From NCBI RefSeq assembly GCF_019711565.1, contig NZ_JAIGNN010000002.1, positions 744,001 through 808,000 on the forward strand: a stretch of DNA of 64,000 nt. Reading direction: 5' to 3'. The notes beneath the pieces are model-generated. The model saw only the letters and a program-made list of their open reading frames with translations. It was not told the DNA's origin and ran no database searches. Made by a program: the position numbers and the translations under genes. Positions 1-9,678 of the stretch are shown one piece after another (the stretch's first letter is position 1; every line of letters starts with the position of its first letter). Source of the stretch: Qipengyuania proteolytica (lineage in GTDB: Bacteria; Pseudomonadota; Alphaproteobacteria; Sphingomonadales; Sphingomonadaceae).

Positions 1-1223
1 GCAAGATCGCCGCGACCCTGCGCGACAATTCGGACCGCATCAGCGAAATGATGACCCGCGAAATGGGCAAGCTGATGAAGGACGGCAAGACCGAGGTCGA
101 AATCTGCGCCCGCATCTTCGAATACAGCGCCGACGAAGGGCCCAAGCAGCTCGCCGACGAGGAGCGCAAGCATTCCGGCGGCAAGAAGCGCGGGATCGTG
201 ACCTATTCGCCGATCGGCGTGATCTATTCGGTGCAGCCGTGGAACTTCCCGCTCTACCAGCCGGTGCGCGTGCTCGCGGCGAATGCGATGGCGGGCAATG
301 CCTGCATCCTCAAGCATGCCTCGATCTGCACCGGCAGCGGCCTGCTGCTGCGCGACCTGTGCCTCGAAGCCGGCCTGCCCGAAGGGCTGTTCGACGTGGT
401 GCTGGTCGATCACGATATTTCGGATGCGATCATCCGGCACGACAAGGTCCGTGCCGTCACCATGACCGGCAGCGACGGGGCCGGCAGCCACATCGGCAAG
501 ACCGCTGCCGAGGCGCTGAAGAAGACCGTGCTCGAGCTGGGGTCGAACGACGCCTACCTCGTGCTCGAAGACGCCGACATCGACCTCGCGGTGAAGACCT
601 GCGTTACCGGGCGCCTCTACAACAATGGCGAGACCTGCGTCTCCGCCAAGCGCTTTGTCGTGACCGATGCGGTCTATGACGAATTCGTCGAGGCTTTTGT
701 CGCGCGCATGAAGGCGGCGAAGATGGGCGACCCCCTCGACGAAGACACGCAGCTCGGCCCGGTCTCGAGCAAGGAGCAGTTCGATACGCTGGTCGAGCAG
801 GTGCAGAAGAGCGTCGACGGCGGTTGCACCTTGCTGTGCGGCGGCGATCCGGAGGACGATCCCGATGGCTGGTATTTTCCCGCTACGGTGCTGGCCGACT
901 GCAAGCCCGGCACGCCCGCCTATGACGACGAGCTGTTCGGCCCCGTCGCTTCGATCATCCGCGCCAAGGACGACGAGGACGCCATGCGGATCGCCAACGA
1001 CAGCCGCTATGGCCTGGGCGGTGGAATTTTCACGAAGGACGAGGACAAAGCGATCCGCCTCGCCCGCGATCATTTCGACACCGGCATGGTCCGCATCAAC
1101 TCCTTCGGTGCCGCGGACCCGAACATGCCCTTCGGCGGCGTGAAGGATTCCGGTTACGGCCGCGAACACGGCGGCTTCGGCATGAAGGAATTCGTCAACG
1201 CGAAGGCCATCTTCCTTCCCTGA
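1..1223 (+). CDS. Aldehyde dehydrogenase, succinate-semialdehyde dehydrogenase-like (5' end outside window)
   Basis: Cytosolic NAD(P)-dependent enzyme that oxidises an aldehyde to the acid, probably succinate semialdehyde or a related catabolic aldehyde. The frame is open from base 3, ahead of the ATG at 48, so the true start lies upstream. Family hallmarks are visible: PWNFP, which carries the oxyanion-hole Asn; the general-base Glu in LELGSND; and the catalytic Cys in NNGETC, codon 636-638. The C-terminal PFGG motif and terminal region are intact. The next gene begins 28 bases downstream on the same strand, so they may be cotranscribed. The exact substrate is inferred from overall resemblance only. 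Confidence 0.9.
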   Translation, partial: KIAATLRDNSDRISEMMTREMGKLMKDGKTEVEICARIFEYSADEGPKQLADEERKHSGGKKRGIVTYSPIGVIYSVQPWNFPLYQPVRVLAANAMAGNACILKHASICTGSGLLLRDLCLEAGLPEGLFDVVLVDHDISDAIIRHDKVRAVTMTGSDGAGSHIGKTAAEALKKTVLELGSNDAYLVLEDADIDLAVKTCVTGRLYNNGETCVSAKRFVVTDAVYDEFVEAFVARMKAAKMGDPLDEDTQLGPVSSKEQFDTLVEQVQKSVDGGCTLLCGGDPEDDPDGWYFPATVLADCKPGTPAYDDELFGPVASIIRAKDDEDAMRIANDSRYGLGGGIFTKDEDKAIRLARDHFDTGMVRINSFGAADPNMPFGGVKDSGYGREHGGFGMKEFVNAKAIFLP

Positions 1224-1251
1224 TCCCATCGATCCTAGCGGAGACAATCCT

Positions 1252-1851
1252 ATGAAAATCCTCGTCGCCGGAGCCACCGGCAACACTGGCACGCGCCTCG
1301 TCAGGGAACTGTGCGAACGCGGCCACACACCCGTCGCGCTGGTGCGCGAATCCTCCGACACCGAGGCGCTTCCCGGCGGAGCCGAACAACGCCTCGGCGA
1401 CCTCACCGACCTGAGCGACGACATCACCGACGGCTGCGACGTCGTGATCTTCGCCGCGGGTTCGGGCGGCGGGACCAGCGCGGAAGTGACAGACAAGGTC
1501 GACCGCGACGGCGCGATCCGGCTGATCGACATCGCCGAGAAGAGCGGCGTCCGCCGGTTCGTCATGCTGAGCTCTGTCGGCACGGAGAACCCCGATCCCG
1601 ACAGCGACCTCGCCCATTACCTGCAGGCCAAGCACGATGCGGACGAGCATCTCAAGGCGAGCAACCTGGACTATGCGATCCTGCGACCCGTGTCGCTGAC
1701 CGACGACGGCCCGACCGGCTCGGTCATTCTTGGCGACGAGGTCGATCCGCATGGCAAGGCGGCGCGTGGCGATGTCGCCATGCTGCTGGCCGATGCGGCC
1801 GAACAGGACGATTGGAGCGGCGCCGTCAGGCTGATGGAAACGGCTTACTGA
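1252..1851 (+). CDS. NAD(P)-binding atypical SDR (NmrA/SDR5-like)
   Basis: A 199-residue Rossmann-fold protein of the atypical short-chain dehydrogenase group. The N-terminal dinucleotide-binding loop is GATGNTG at residues 7-13. A Tyr/Lys pair in HYLQAKHDAD and the ILRP motif typical of SDR5/NmrA-type proteins lie in the C-terminal half. The start follows a GGAGA ribosome site at about 1240. These proteins act as NAD(P)-dependent reductases or redox sensors in the cytoplasm. The substrate cannot be told from sequence. It is probably read with the aldehyde dehydrogenase upstream, and a strong terminator follows. Confidence 0.8.
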   Translation: MKILVAGATGNTGTRLVRELCERGHTPVALVRESSDTEALPGGAEQRLGDLTDLSDDITDGCDVVIFAAGSGGGTSAEVTDKVDRDGAIRLIDIAEKSGVRRFVMLSSVGTENPDPDSDLAHYLQAKHDADEHLKASNLDYAILRPVSLTDDGPTGSVILGDEVDPHGKAARGDVAMLLADAAEQDDWSGAVRLMETAY

Positions 1852-1870
1852 ACGGGCATAGCCCATTGAA

Positions 1871-1908
1871 AAGCGCCGCCCGTTCCGGTTGGAGCGGGCG
1901 GCGCTTTT
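1871..1908. terminator. Rho-independent terminator, bidirectional
   Basis: A perfect 10-bp stem (1873-1882 with 1895-1904) encloses a 12-base loop. AA precedes it and TTTT follows, so it could work for both converging genes: the SDR on the plus strand and the dehydrogenase ending at 1928 on the minus strand. Confidence 0.85.
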
Positions 1909-1927
1909 CGTTCGTCTTTCGGGCTGT

Positions 1928-2713
<786 letters not shown>

Positions 2714-2742
2714 GGATTGTCCTCTCGAATTGGGGGGTAGCT

Positions 2743-3915
2743 TTAGAGCGCCTCGACGATAGTGACATTAGCGACGCCGCCGCCTTCGCACATCGTCTGG
2801 AGGCCGTATTTGAGCCCGCGCGCCTTGAGCGCATGGACCAGCGTCGCCATCAGCTTGGTACCGCTGGCACCCAGCGGGTGGCCGAGCGCGATCGCGCCGC
2901 CGTTGACGTTGAGCTTTTCCGGGTCCGCGCCGGTGTGCTTGAGCCAGGCGAGCGGTACCGGGGCGAAAGCCTCGTTGACCTCGTACAGGTCGATGTCGGA
3001 AATCGACATGCCGGCACGCTGCAGCGCGCGATCGGTCGCGAAGAGCGGCTCTTCCAGCATGATGACCGGGTCGCCCGCGGTGACGGTGAGGTTGTGGATG
3101 CGCGCCAGCGGGGTGAGGCTGTATTCCTTGAGCGCCTTTTCCGACACCACCAGCACCGCGCTCGATCCGTCGCAGATCTGGCTGCTCGAGGCGGCAGTAA
3201 TGCTGCCCTCGGGATTGAGCAGCTTGACCGACTGGATGCTCTCGAGCGTCGCGTCGAAGCGGATGCCTTCGTCCACCGTGTGCATCTCGGTGCCTTCGGG
3301 GGTTTCGATCTCGACCGGGACGATCTCGGCATCGAACGCGCCGGACCTGGTGGCGGCGATCGCCTTCTCGTGGCTCGACAGGGCGAAACGGTCGAGGTCG
3401 TCCTTGGTGAAGCCGTGCTTCTTGACGATCATCTCCGCGCCCATGAACTGGCTCCACTGGATGCCGGGATATTTCTCCTCGAGACCGGGCGATTTGTAGT
3501 TCCCGAGGCCTTCCTTCATGTGGAACATCGCGGTCGAGCCCATGGGGACGCGGCTCATGCTCTCCACGCCGCTGGCGATGACCACGTCCTGCGTGCCGCT
3601 CATCACCGCCTGCGCGGCGAACTGGATCGCCTGCTGGCTGGAGCCGCACTGGCGGTCGATGGTCACCGCGGGCACCCCCTCGCCCAGGTGTTTCGCGGCG
3701 AGCACGGCGTTGCGGCCAACCTGCATCGCCTGTTCGCCGCCCTGGCTCACGCAGCCCATCACGACGTCGTCGATCGCTTTCGCCTCGAGCCCGCTGCGCT
3801 CCATGACCGCGTCGAGCGACTTCGCCGCGAGATCGACCGGGTGGACCCCGGCGAGTCGTCCCCCGCGGCGCCCGCCGGCGGTGCGGACGGCTTCGACGAT
3901 ATAGGCTTCGGGCAT
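2743..3915 (-). CDS. Acetyl-CoA acyltransferase (thiolase)
   Basis: A thiolase-family enzyme of 390 residues, the usual length. The nucleophile is Cys90 in DRQCGSS. The C-terminal half carries GHPLGASG with the catalytic His and CEGGGVAN with the second Cys. It cleaves 3-ketoacyl-CoA to acetyl-CoA and a shortened acyl-CoA in the cytoplasm, or runs in reverse. It is the first gene of a two-gene unit with the short-chain dehydrogenase. The dyad just upstream (3962-3977) suggests control by a MerR-type regulator. Confidence 0.92.
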   Translation of the reverse strand: MPEAYIVEAVRTAGGRRGGRLAGVHPVDLAAKSLDAVMERSGLEAKAIDDVVMGCVSQGGEQAMQVGRNAVLAAKHLGEGVPAVTIDRQCGSSQQAIQFAAQAVMSGTQDVVIASGVESMSRVPMGSTAMFHMKEGLGNYKSPGLEEKYPGIQWSQFMGAEMIVKKHGFTKDDLDRFALSSHEKAIAATRSGAFDAEIVPVEIETPEGTEMHTVDEGIRFDATLESIQSVKLLNPEGSITAASSSQICDGSSAVLVVSEKALKEYSLTPLARIHNLTVTAGDPVIMLEEPLFATDRALQRAGMSISDIDLYEVNEAFAPVPLAWLKHTGADPEKLNVNGGAIALGHPLGASGTKLMATLVHALKARGLKYGLQTMCEGGGVANVTIVEAL

Positions 3916-4253
3916 GGGAGGATCCTCGTTCGGTTTCGTTTCGCCACTCGACTATGGGCGCTTTACGTTAAGGTCAAGCACCTGTCCTGCGAGCAACGAT
4001 CATGTCGTGTGCATACGTAGTCACAATCGCTTCGTTTCGTAGGGTCGCGCATGTGTGGGATTAACGCAACACCCGTCCGGCCAATCCCGCAGAATCCGAG
4101 AATTACTTTGCAATGTAACTATCCCGCGAGGCAGATACGAGGCTCCGCCGATGGGCCCTTACGCCCGGATTCCGGGCAAGGGCGGTTCATCCATGGGGGT
4201 TCTTACATCCGCATCGATACTCGGTGCGGATAACGGAAGAAGGACTTAATCGA
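3916..4253. other. Divergent intergenic region
   Basis: It separates the thiolase unit from the TonB-dependent receptor. Besides the dyad at 3962-3977 it holds two short hairpins close to the receptor start. GCCCGG/CCGGGC lies near 4163-4177. A 7-bp stem (4207-4213 with 4225-4231) sits immediately upstream of the ribosome site. These could affect receptor translation. No convincing riboswitch or gene was recognised. Confidence 0.4.
3949..3977 (-). promoter_or_regulatory. Putative promoter with MerR/LiuR-type operator for the thiolase unit
   Basis: On the minus strand a TTGACC -35 box (3972-3977) overlaps an imperfect dyad (3962-3977, TTTACGTT / AAGGTCAA). A weak -10-like TAGTCG lies 17 bases further on (3949-3954). 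A dyad of this TTTACGT..type within the promoter is the arrangement used by MerR-family regulators of acyl-CoA catabolism such as LiuR. The match is by eye and the -10 is poor. Confidence 0.4.
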
Positions 4254-7253
4254 GTGAAACTCCAGACATATTTCAAAGCCAGCGCGGCCCCGGCCGTTCT
4301 CGGCCTCGCGCTGATCGCGCAGCCGGCGATGGCTCAGGTTGCGACCGAGGACCAGGAAAGCGTCGACTCGCCCGCACCTGCAGGCCAGGCGATCGTCGTC
4401 ACCGGCTCGCGCATCTCCAACCCCAACCTCGAACTGGCCAGCCCGGTCAGCGTCGTCAGCAGCGACGATCTCGAGCTCGCCCAGACCAACGTTGCGGAAG
4501 AATTCCTGCGCGAACTGCCCTCGGCGGTTCCGAGCATCGGTTCGGCCGTCAACAACGGCAACGGCGGTGCCAGCTTCGTCAACCTGCGCGGCATCGGCTC
4601 CAACCGTAACCTCGTCCTGCTGGACGGTCGCCGCTTCACCCCGGCCGACACCACCGGCCGCGTCGACCTCAACAACATTCCGCTCGCCATCATCGAGCGT
4701 ACGGAAGTCCTGACCGGCGGCGCCACCACCACCTACGGTGCGGACGCTATCGGCGGTGTTGTCAACTTCATCACCAAGCGCGACTTCGAAGGCGTCGAAG
4801 CCACCGTTTCGGAACAGATCACCGAACAGGGTGACGGCAACGTCTTCCGTGCCGACGTCACCATCGGTGCCAACTTCGACGATGGCCGCGGTAACGCCGT
4901 CCTGAGCATCGGCTACCAGAACCAGGACGCCGTCTACCAGGGCGACCGTGACTTCTCGGTCTTCAACATCAGCTCGTACAGCGGTGAACCCGGCGGTTCG
5001 TCGAACGCGGTTCCGGCCGTGATCATCGGCGGCGGTGCCACCGGCCAGATCCTGCCCGACGGTTCGGACATCGATCCGGGCAACATCTACGAGTTCTTCA
5101 ACTTCAACCCGTACAACATCTTCCTGACGCCGTTCGAGCGCTGGAACGTGTACGCGTCGGCGAACTACGAGATCAGCGACAGCATCGAAGCCTTCACCCA
5201 GGCCGTGTTCTCGAAGCAGACCGTTTCGACGATCATCGCTCCGGGTGGTTCGTTCTTCAACACCTACAACGTTCCGCTGTCGAACCCGTTCATCCCGACC
5301 GCGATCCTCAACCGTCTCTGCGCGGGCGCGGGTCTCGATGCAGCCGGTTGTTCGGCCGCAGCCAACGCCACGGGTCCGGACGATGCCGGGTACCAGGAAG
5401 TCCGCATCGGCGTCCGTCGCCGTTCGGTCGAAGCCGGCACGCGCGACTCGAACTTCACCACCACGCTGTTCAACGTCGTTGGCGGCCTTCGCGGCAGCCT
5501 GACCGACAACATCAACTGGGAAGTTTCGGGCACCTACGGTGAAAGCGAGCAGATCCAGCGCCAGACGGGCTTCGCTCGCCTGAGCCGCCTGCAGAACTCG
5601 CTGCGTTCGTCCAGCCCCGACGCCTGCGACAGCGGCGACGCGGATTGCGTTCCGATCAACCTGTTCGGCCCGCTCGGCTCGATCACGCAGCCGATGATCG
5701 ACTACGTGTTCAGCCAGCAGCAGCTGGTCATCACCGGTGCGTCGCTGACCCAGGTCCAGGGCGTTCTCGACGGTGACCTCGGCTTCGGTTTCACCGACAC
5801 CCCGATCGCCTTCGCAACGGGTGTGGAATACCGCAAGTATTCGGCTTCGCAGCTGTCGGACGACGCTTCGAAGACCCCGGGTGAAGTCGTCGGCGGCGGC
5901 GGTGCCGCTCCGGACATCAACGGTTCGTACGACGTCAAGGACGTCTTCGGCGAACTCGTGATCCCGGTCGTCGAAGACTCGTTCATCCGTGAACTGACCG
6001 TCGAACTCGGTGCCCGCTATTCGGACTACTCGACTTCGGGTGGCGAGTTCACCTGGAAGGCTGGCGGTACCTTCTCGCCGGTCGACGCGCTGACCGTTCG
6101 CGGTAACTACCAGCGTTCGTCGCGTGCCCCGAACATCGGCGAACTGTTCACGCCGGTCACCACGGGCCTTTCGAACCTGGCTGCCGACCCCTGCGTCGGT
6201 GCACAGCCGGGCAACTCGGCCCTCACCGCGACCTGCATCAGCCAGATCGTTCGTGGCGGCGCCACCCAGGCGGATGCTGCAGCCCTGATCGGGAACATCC
6301 TGCAGCCGGCAGCCGGCCAGATCAACGTCACGGGCGGTGGTAACCCCGACCTCGGCGTCGAAACGGCCACCACCTGGACGGTCGGTGCGATCGTCGAGCC
6401 GTTCAACGGCCTGTCGCTGACCGTCGACTACTTCAACATCAAGATCGAAGACGCGATCACCTCGCCCGCCGTTGGTGACGTCGTCGACGGTTGCTACAGC
6501 AGCCCGAGCCCGGACAATCCGAACTGCGTACTGATCTCGCGTAACCCGTTCACGGGTGGCCTGGACGGTTCGCCGAACGAAACCCGCGGTCTGCTGCTGA
6601 ACCTGTCGAACCTCGGCACGATCAAGACGGACGGTATCGACGTCAGCCTGCGCTATCGCACGGACCTGACCGACAACATCGGCTTCCGTTTCGCGACCGA
6701 CGGCACCTGGACGAACAAGAACGAGTTCGAATCCAGCCCGGGCGCCGGCTTCCGTGACTGCGTTGGCTTCTACTCGGTCAACTGCGGCTCGATCCAGCCG
6801 GAGTTCGTGTTCAACACCCGTGCGACGTTCTCGTTCTGGGACCAGGTCGATGTCTCGCTGCTCTGGCGTTACCTCGACGGCGTGCAGTACGAACCGCGTC
6901 AGCTCCAGTCTGAATTCGACGCAGCCGATGCAGCCAACCGTGACGACAACGGGGATCTTCTCCCGGTTGCCGATCAGGACTGCCCGGACTTCGCCGGTGC
7001 AGACCCGGGTTTCTGTGTCGTCAATCCGGAATACCGCACGATCCCGGCCGAACACTACTTCGACCTGAGCCTGCGCTGGGCGGCGACGGACAACTTCGAG
7101 TTCGTCTTCACCATCCAGAACCTGCTCGACAACAAGCCGAAGCTGGTCGGTTCGGACCTCGGTTCGACCGCGTTCAACTCGGGTAACATCTACCCGTCGA
7201 CCTACGACGCTCTGGGCCGCCGCTATGCTGCTGCCGTGAAGCTCCGCTTCTAA
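4254..7253 (+). CDS. TonB-dependent outer-membrane receptor
   Basis: A 999-residue outer-membrane beta-barrel that imports a substrate using TonB energy. I chose GTG 4254 over the in-frame GTG at 4224. GGAAGAAGGA lies about 10 bases ahead of it, and translation from there begins directly with a normal signal peptide ending AQPAMA. The plug follows with the VVTGSRI motif near residue 45 and NLRGIGSNRNLVLLDGRR. The long barrel ends in ALGRRYAAAVKLRF with the terminal Phe typical of this family. It is the same subfamily as the pseudogene at 10038. No ligand is indicated. A strong terminator follows. Confidence 0.93.
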   Translation: MKLQTYFKASAAPAVLGLALIAQPAMAQVATEDQESVDSPAPAGQAIVVTGSRISNPNLELASPVSVVSSDDLELAQTNVAEEFLRELPSAVPSIGSAVNNGNGGASFVNLRGIGSNRNLVLLDGRRFTPADTTGRVDLNNIPLAIIERTEVLTGGATTTYGADAIGGVVNFITKRDFEGVEATVSEQITEQGDGNVFRADVTIGANFDDGRGNAVLSIGYQNQDAVYQGDRDFSVFNISSYSGEPGGSSNAVPAVIIGGGATGQILPDGSDIDPGNIYEFFNFNPYNIFLTPFERWNVYASANYEISDSIEAFTQAVFSKQTVSTIIAPGGSFFNTYNVPLSNPFIPTAILNRLCAGAGLDAAGCSAAANATGPDDAGYQEVRIGVRRRSVEAGTRDSNFTTTLFNVVGGLRGSLTDNINWEVSGTYGESEQIQRQTGFARLSRLQNSLRSSSPDACDSGDADCVPINLFGPLGSITQPMIDYVFSQQQLVITGASLTQVQGVLDGDLGFGFTDTPIAFATGVEYRKYSASQLSDDASKTPGEVVGGGGAAPDINGSYDVKDVFGELVIPVVEDSFIRELTVELGARYSDYSTSGGEFTWKAGGTFSPVDALTVRGNYQRSSRAPNIGELFTPVTTGLSNLAADPCVGAQPGNSALTATCISQIVRGGATQADAAALIGNILQPAAGQINVTGGGNPDLGVETATTWTVGAIVEPFNGLSLTVDYFNIKIEDAITSPAVGDVVDGCYSSPSPDNPNCVLISRNPFTGGLDGSPNETRGLLLNLSNLGTIKTDGIDVSLRYRTDLTDNIGFRFATDGTWTNKNEFESSPGAGFRDCVGFYSVNCGSIQPEFVFNTRATFSFWDQVDVSLLWRYLDGVQYEPRQLQSEFDAADAANRDDNGDLLPVADQDCPDFAGADPGFCVVNPEYRTIPAEHYFDLSLRWAATDNFEFVFTIQNLLDNKPKLVGSDLGSTAFNSGNIYPSTYDALGRRYAAAVKLRF

Positions 7254-7276
7254 AGCACGTCGTATACCGAACAGGA

Positions 7277-7305
7277 GGGGCGGCACTTCGGTGCCGCCCC
7301 TTTTT
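7277..7305 (+). terminator. Rho-independent terminator of the TonB receptor
   Basis: A perfect 10-bp GC stem (7277-7286 with 7291-7300) is closed by a TTCG tetraloop and followed by TTTTT. This is a textbook intrinsic terminator 24 bases after the receptor stop codon. Confidence 0.95.
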
Positions 7306-7458
7306 GTTTGTCCCCCGAGCCATGTGCGACCGGCTGCCTGCCGAAGACAATCCAGACCGAAGACTGCAGCTGTTCGACCGGCGCCATGGACAAACGGCCC
7401 TGAGCTGGGTTACTTTTCTCGAACTGTTGTCGAACGTACTATTTCGAGGGGTTCATCC

Positions 7459-7740
7459 ATGCGCGCACTTCTGTCCATCGCCGCCTTCGGCCTCGCCCTG
7501 TCGACCGCTCCGGCGCTCGCGCAGGATGCGTCCGCCGAGGAAGCGGCCAAGCCCGAGAAGATCACCGACAAGAACCACCCCGATTACGTGCGCTGCCGTA
7601 CGGAATCGGTGATCGGGTCACGTGCAAAGAAGCGCAAGGTCTGCCTGACCAACCGGCAGTGGGCAGAAGTCGGTCGCGACGGCAGCGCCGTGGCCAACCG
7701 CCTGGTGGAAGATGGCCGCGCGGGCATGGTCGGCAACTGA
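7459..7740 (+). CDS. Small secreted protein, paralogue 1 (SVIGSRAKKRKVCLT family)
   Basis: A 93-residue protein with a clear signal peptide (ALSTAPALAQ) followed by an acidic linker and a compact C-terminal domain. The domain carries YVRCRTESVIGSRAKKRKVC, a Trp and a Gly-rich end. Two Cys, one on each side of the basic block, could form a disulfide in the periplasm. The start is the ATG after an AGGGG site; the open frame upstream has no signal. The next gene is a paralogue with the same core. The function is unknown. Confidence 0.75.
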   Translation: MRALLSIAAFGLALSTAPALAQDASAEEAAKPEKITDKNHPDYVRCRTESVIGSRAKKRKVCLTNRQWAEVGRDGSAVANRLVEDGRAGMVGN

Positions 7741-7853
7741 CAGGCAATCCCGGCGCGCCAAATTTGCGGGTGCTGCTCAAGAGGACTATCATCAGGCCAG
7801 CCGATTTCGGCATGCATGCGCTCATGCCCTCCCCTTGAAAGGAAGGTGGATTG

Positions 7854-8144
7854 ATGAAACGCACCATATCCTTGTCACTGGCCGCAGCACTGCTCGTCGC
7901 CCCGGGCGCTTCGTTCGGGCAGGAGACTGCTCAGTCACCTGAGGCGGAAGCAGGCCCGTCGAAAGAAAAAGCCGACGATCCGCTGATCTGCCGCCGCCTC
8001 AGCGTGATCGGGTCCCGCGCAAAGAAGCGCAAGGTATGCTTGACGATGGGCGAATGGGAGCGCGTGGCTCGTGAAGGAAATGCCTTTGCGCGTACCGTGG
8101 TCGAGAGCGGTCGGACCGGGATGTGGGACGTTCCGCCGGAGTAG
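7854..8144 (+). CDS. Small secreted protein, paralogue 2 (SVIGSRAKKRKVCLT family)
   Basis: A 96-residue secreted protein built like its upstream neighbour: signal peptide (APGASFGQ), acidic linker, then ICRRLSVIGSRAKKRKVCLT followed by Trp and a short tail. ATG 7854 is preferred over the TTG at 7851 because GGAAGGTGG sits just upstream. The core is nearly identical to paralogue 1 in protein and close in DNA, while signal peptides and linkers differ. That points to an old tandem duplication with selection on the core. The function is unknown. Confidence 0.75.
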   Translation: MKRTISLSLAAALLVAPGASFGQETAQSPEAEAGPSKEKADDPLICRRLSVIGSRAKKRKVCLTMGEWERVAREGNAFARTVVESGRTGMWDVPPE

Positions 8145-8156
8145 GACTTCGACCGC

Positions 8157-9179
8157 TTACAGGAGCTTGCCTGACGGCTCCGGTGCGGTATCCAGGCCGA
8201 TGCCAGCCGCAAGGTGGCGGACCCAATCGCTGACCATTTCGATCTCCTCGCGGCTCTGTGACAATGTCTCGTCGAGGCGCTTGCGTCGGTCTTCGGGCGA
8301 GTAGGCCTTGCGATCCTTGGAGTTGCGAGTGAACGCCTCTCCCTCTGCGATAGCCTCGGCCGAGACATCGTCGAGCGGGCACCCGAAATAGTCGTAGAAG
8401 CCCCGGACAGTGTCGGACGGCTGGCGCAGCAGGCTGACGCTGTCGCAGATGGCGACGCGATCAGGGCCGTATTTCTCCCGCATGCGCGCGAAGATGCCGT
8501 GGTTCGACAGCCAGCCCAGCGCGGCCACCTGGAGATCGGTCAGCTCCAGCAGTTCCTCGGTGCTGAACCGGTGGCTCAGCACGCCGTCGCGCGCCTGTCC
8601 GACCAGTGCCTGGCGCACCCATTGCCGCCCCCACAGGCCCTTTACCGCGATGGAGGAGAGGAAATCCTCGATCGGGGCATAGAGCTGGATCGCCCGCGCA
8701 TCGGGCCGCAGGCCGAGGATCGCGGGCGCGATCGAATTGACGATGTTGGACGGCTTCACCACCGTCACCTCCCCGTCGCCGAAAGGCCGCGCGAGGAGCG
8801 CCAGCGCCATGTCGAGCACGGCGGCGAGGTCTTGCGGCGCGGCTCCGCGCCGGCGCCAGCCGACGATGTCGTTGAGCACTTGCGGTTCCTTCAGGCCCAT
8901 CGACAGGCCTTCGGCATCGAACATCCGTGCGACCAAGGTCGAACAACAATAGGCCGAATGGAACACGAAATGCTGCGGCGACGCCGACAGGCTCCCCTTG
9001 TCGATGGCCGCTCGCGGGATCGCGACGAAATCGTGGGTGCCCGTGAGATAGTCGTCGGTCAGGAAGGTCGCGCTGCGGTGGGCGCCGCGCGGCACATGCA
9101 CGAAGCGGAAGCTGTCGCTCGCCTCGTCATAGCGATGCGGCAACCATGCAGGGTCCGTCAGGATCGCGCGCTCGTCCAT
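8157..9179 (-). CDS. Sulfotransferase-like P-loop protein
   Basis: A 340-residue cytosolic-looking protein without signal peptide. The segment FVFHSAYCCSTLVARMF at about 70-86 resembles the strand-loop-helix that binds the 5'-phosphosulfate of PAPS in sulfotransferases. Further on, VTVVKPSNIVNSI resembles the 3'-phosphate-binding region. A transfer reaction on a small molecule or sugar is therefore possible, but the family match is weak. It converges on the small secreted protein (gap of 12 bases) and lies 22 bases downstream of the next minus-strand gene. A kinase-like P-loop protein is an alternative. Confidence 0.5.
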   Translation of the reverse strand: MDERAILTDPAWLPHRYDEASDSFRFVHVPRGAHRSATFLTDDYLTGTHDFVAIPRAAIDKGSLSASPQHFVFHSAYCCSTLVARMFDAEGLSMGLKEPQVLNDIVGWRRRGAAPQDLAAVLDMALALLARPFGDGEVTVVKPSNIVNSIAPAILGLRPDARAIQLYAPIEDFLSSIAVKGLWGRQWVRQALVGQARDGVLSHRFSTEELLELTDLQVAALGWLSNHGIFARMREKYGPDRVAICDSVSLLRQPSDTVRGFYDYFGCPLDDVSAEAIAEGEAFTRNSKDRKAYSPEDRRKRLDETLSQSREEIEMVSDWVRHLAAGIGLDTAPEPSGKLL

Positions 9180-9201
9180 CTGCCTAGACGCAACCCAGCG
9201 G

Positions 9202-9678
9202 TTACTTGACGCGCACGACGCCCTTGAAGCCGGTTTTGTCCGGCACGCTCAGCCGGTACCCGCCGGTGCCGCTCTCGGCGATCTTGACCGTCATGCCCGG
9301 CTTCATGCGCGTGCGCAGGCCGCCGGTTGACGTCATCTGCCAGACCTGTCCGTTGTCTAGCGCGATCGTGACCGCCCCGTTGCGGACATTCTCGTCGACC
9401 TCGGAGATGACCGCTTCGAGTTCGGTCAGCTGGGTCCCGCTCTCGTCGACCGGCAGGCCGAAGCGATCGCGGCGATATTGCGCCCGCGCGGCCTCCAGCT
9501 CCTCGTCGACACCGTAAAGCGCATCCAGCGCCGCATCGTAGCACTGGAGGCGCTTCGAATCGCTGCCGATCGCGCGACACTGCTCGAGCATCGTGTCGGT
9601 CTTCGCACTTTCCTGCGTCGCGGCTGCCGTGCTCCAAGCGGCAGCCCCAGCCAGAAGGGCAATCGCCAAACTTTTCAT
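9202..9678 (-). CDS. Secreted hypothetical protein
   Basis: A 158-residue protein with a signal peptide (LLAGAAAWSTAAA). A Cys pair in MLEQCRAIGSDSKRLQCYD follows, then a short helical stretch and a beta-rich C-terminal half (ITIALDNGQVWQM-like strands). The C.{10}C start followed by a charged helix resembles many alphaproteobacterial periplasmic proteins with an N-terminal helical hairpin. The ATG at 9678 begins the signal peptide; the open frame further upstream has no coding character. The function is unknown. Confidence 0.7.
   Translation of the reverse strand: MKSLAIALLAGAAAWSTAAATQESAKTDTMLEQCRAIGSDSKRLQCYDAALDALYGVDEELEAARAQYRRDRFGLPVDESGTQLTELEAVISEVDENVRNGAVTIALDNGQVWQMTSTGGLRTRMKPGMTVKIAESGTGGYRLSVPDKTGFKGVVRVK

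Noticed and set aside
4203..7286. A 1027-codon open frame on the minus strand opposite the TonB receptor
   Set aside because: It is the antisense shadow of a GC-rich gene: Arg/Val/Asp-rich with no domain logic, and the plus strand has signal peptide, plug and terminal Phe.
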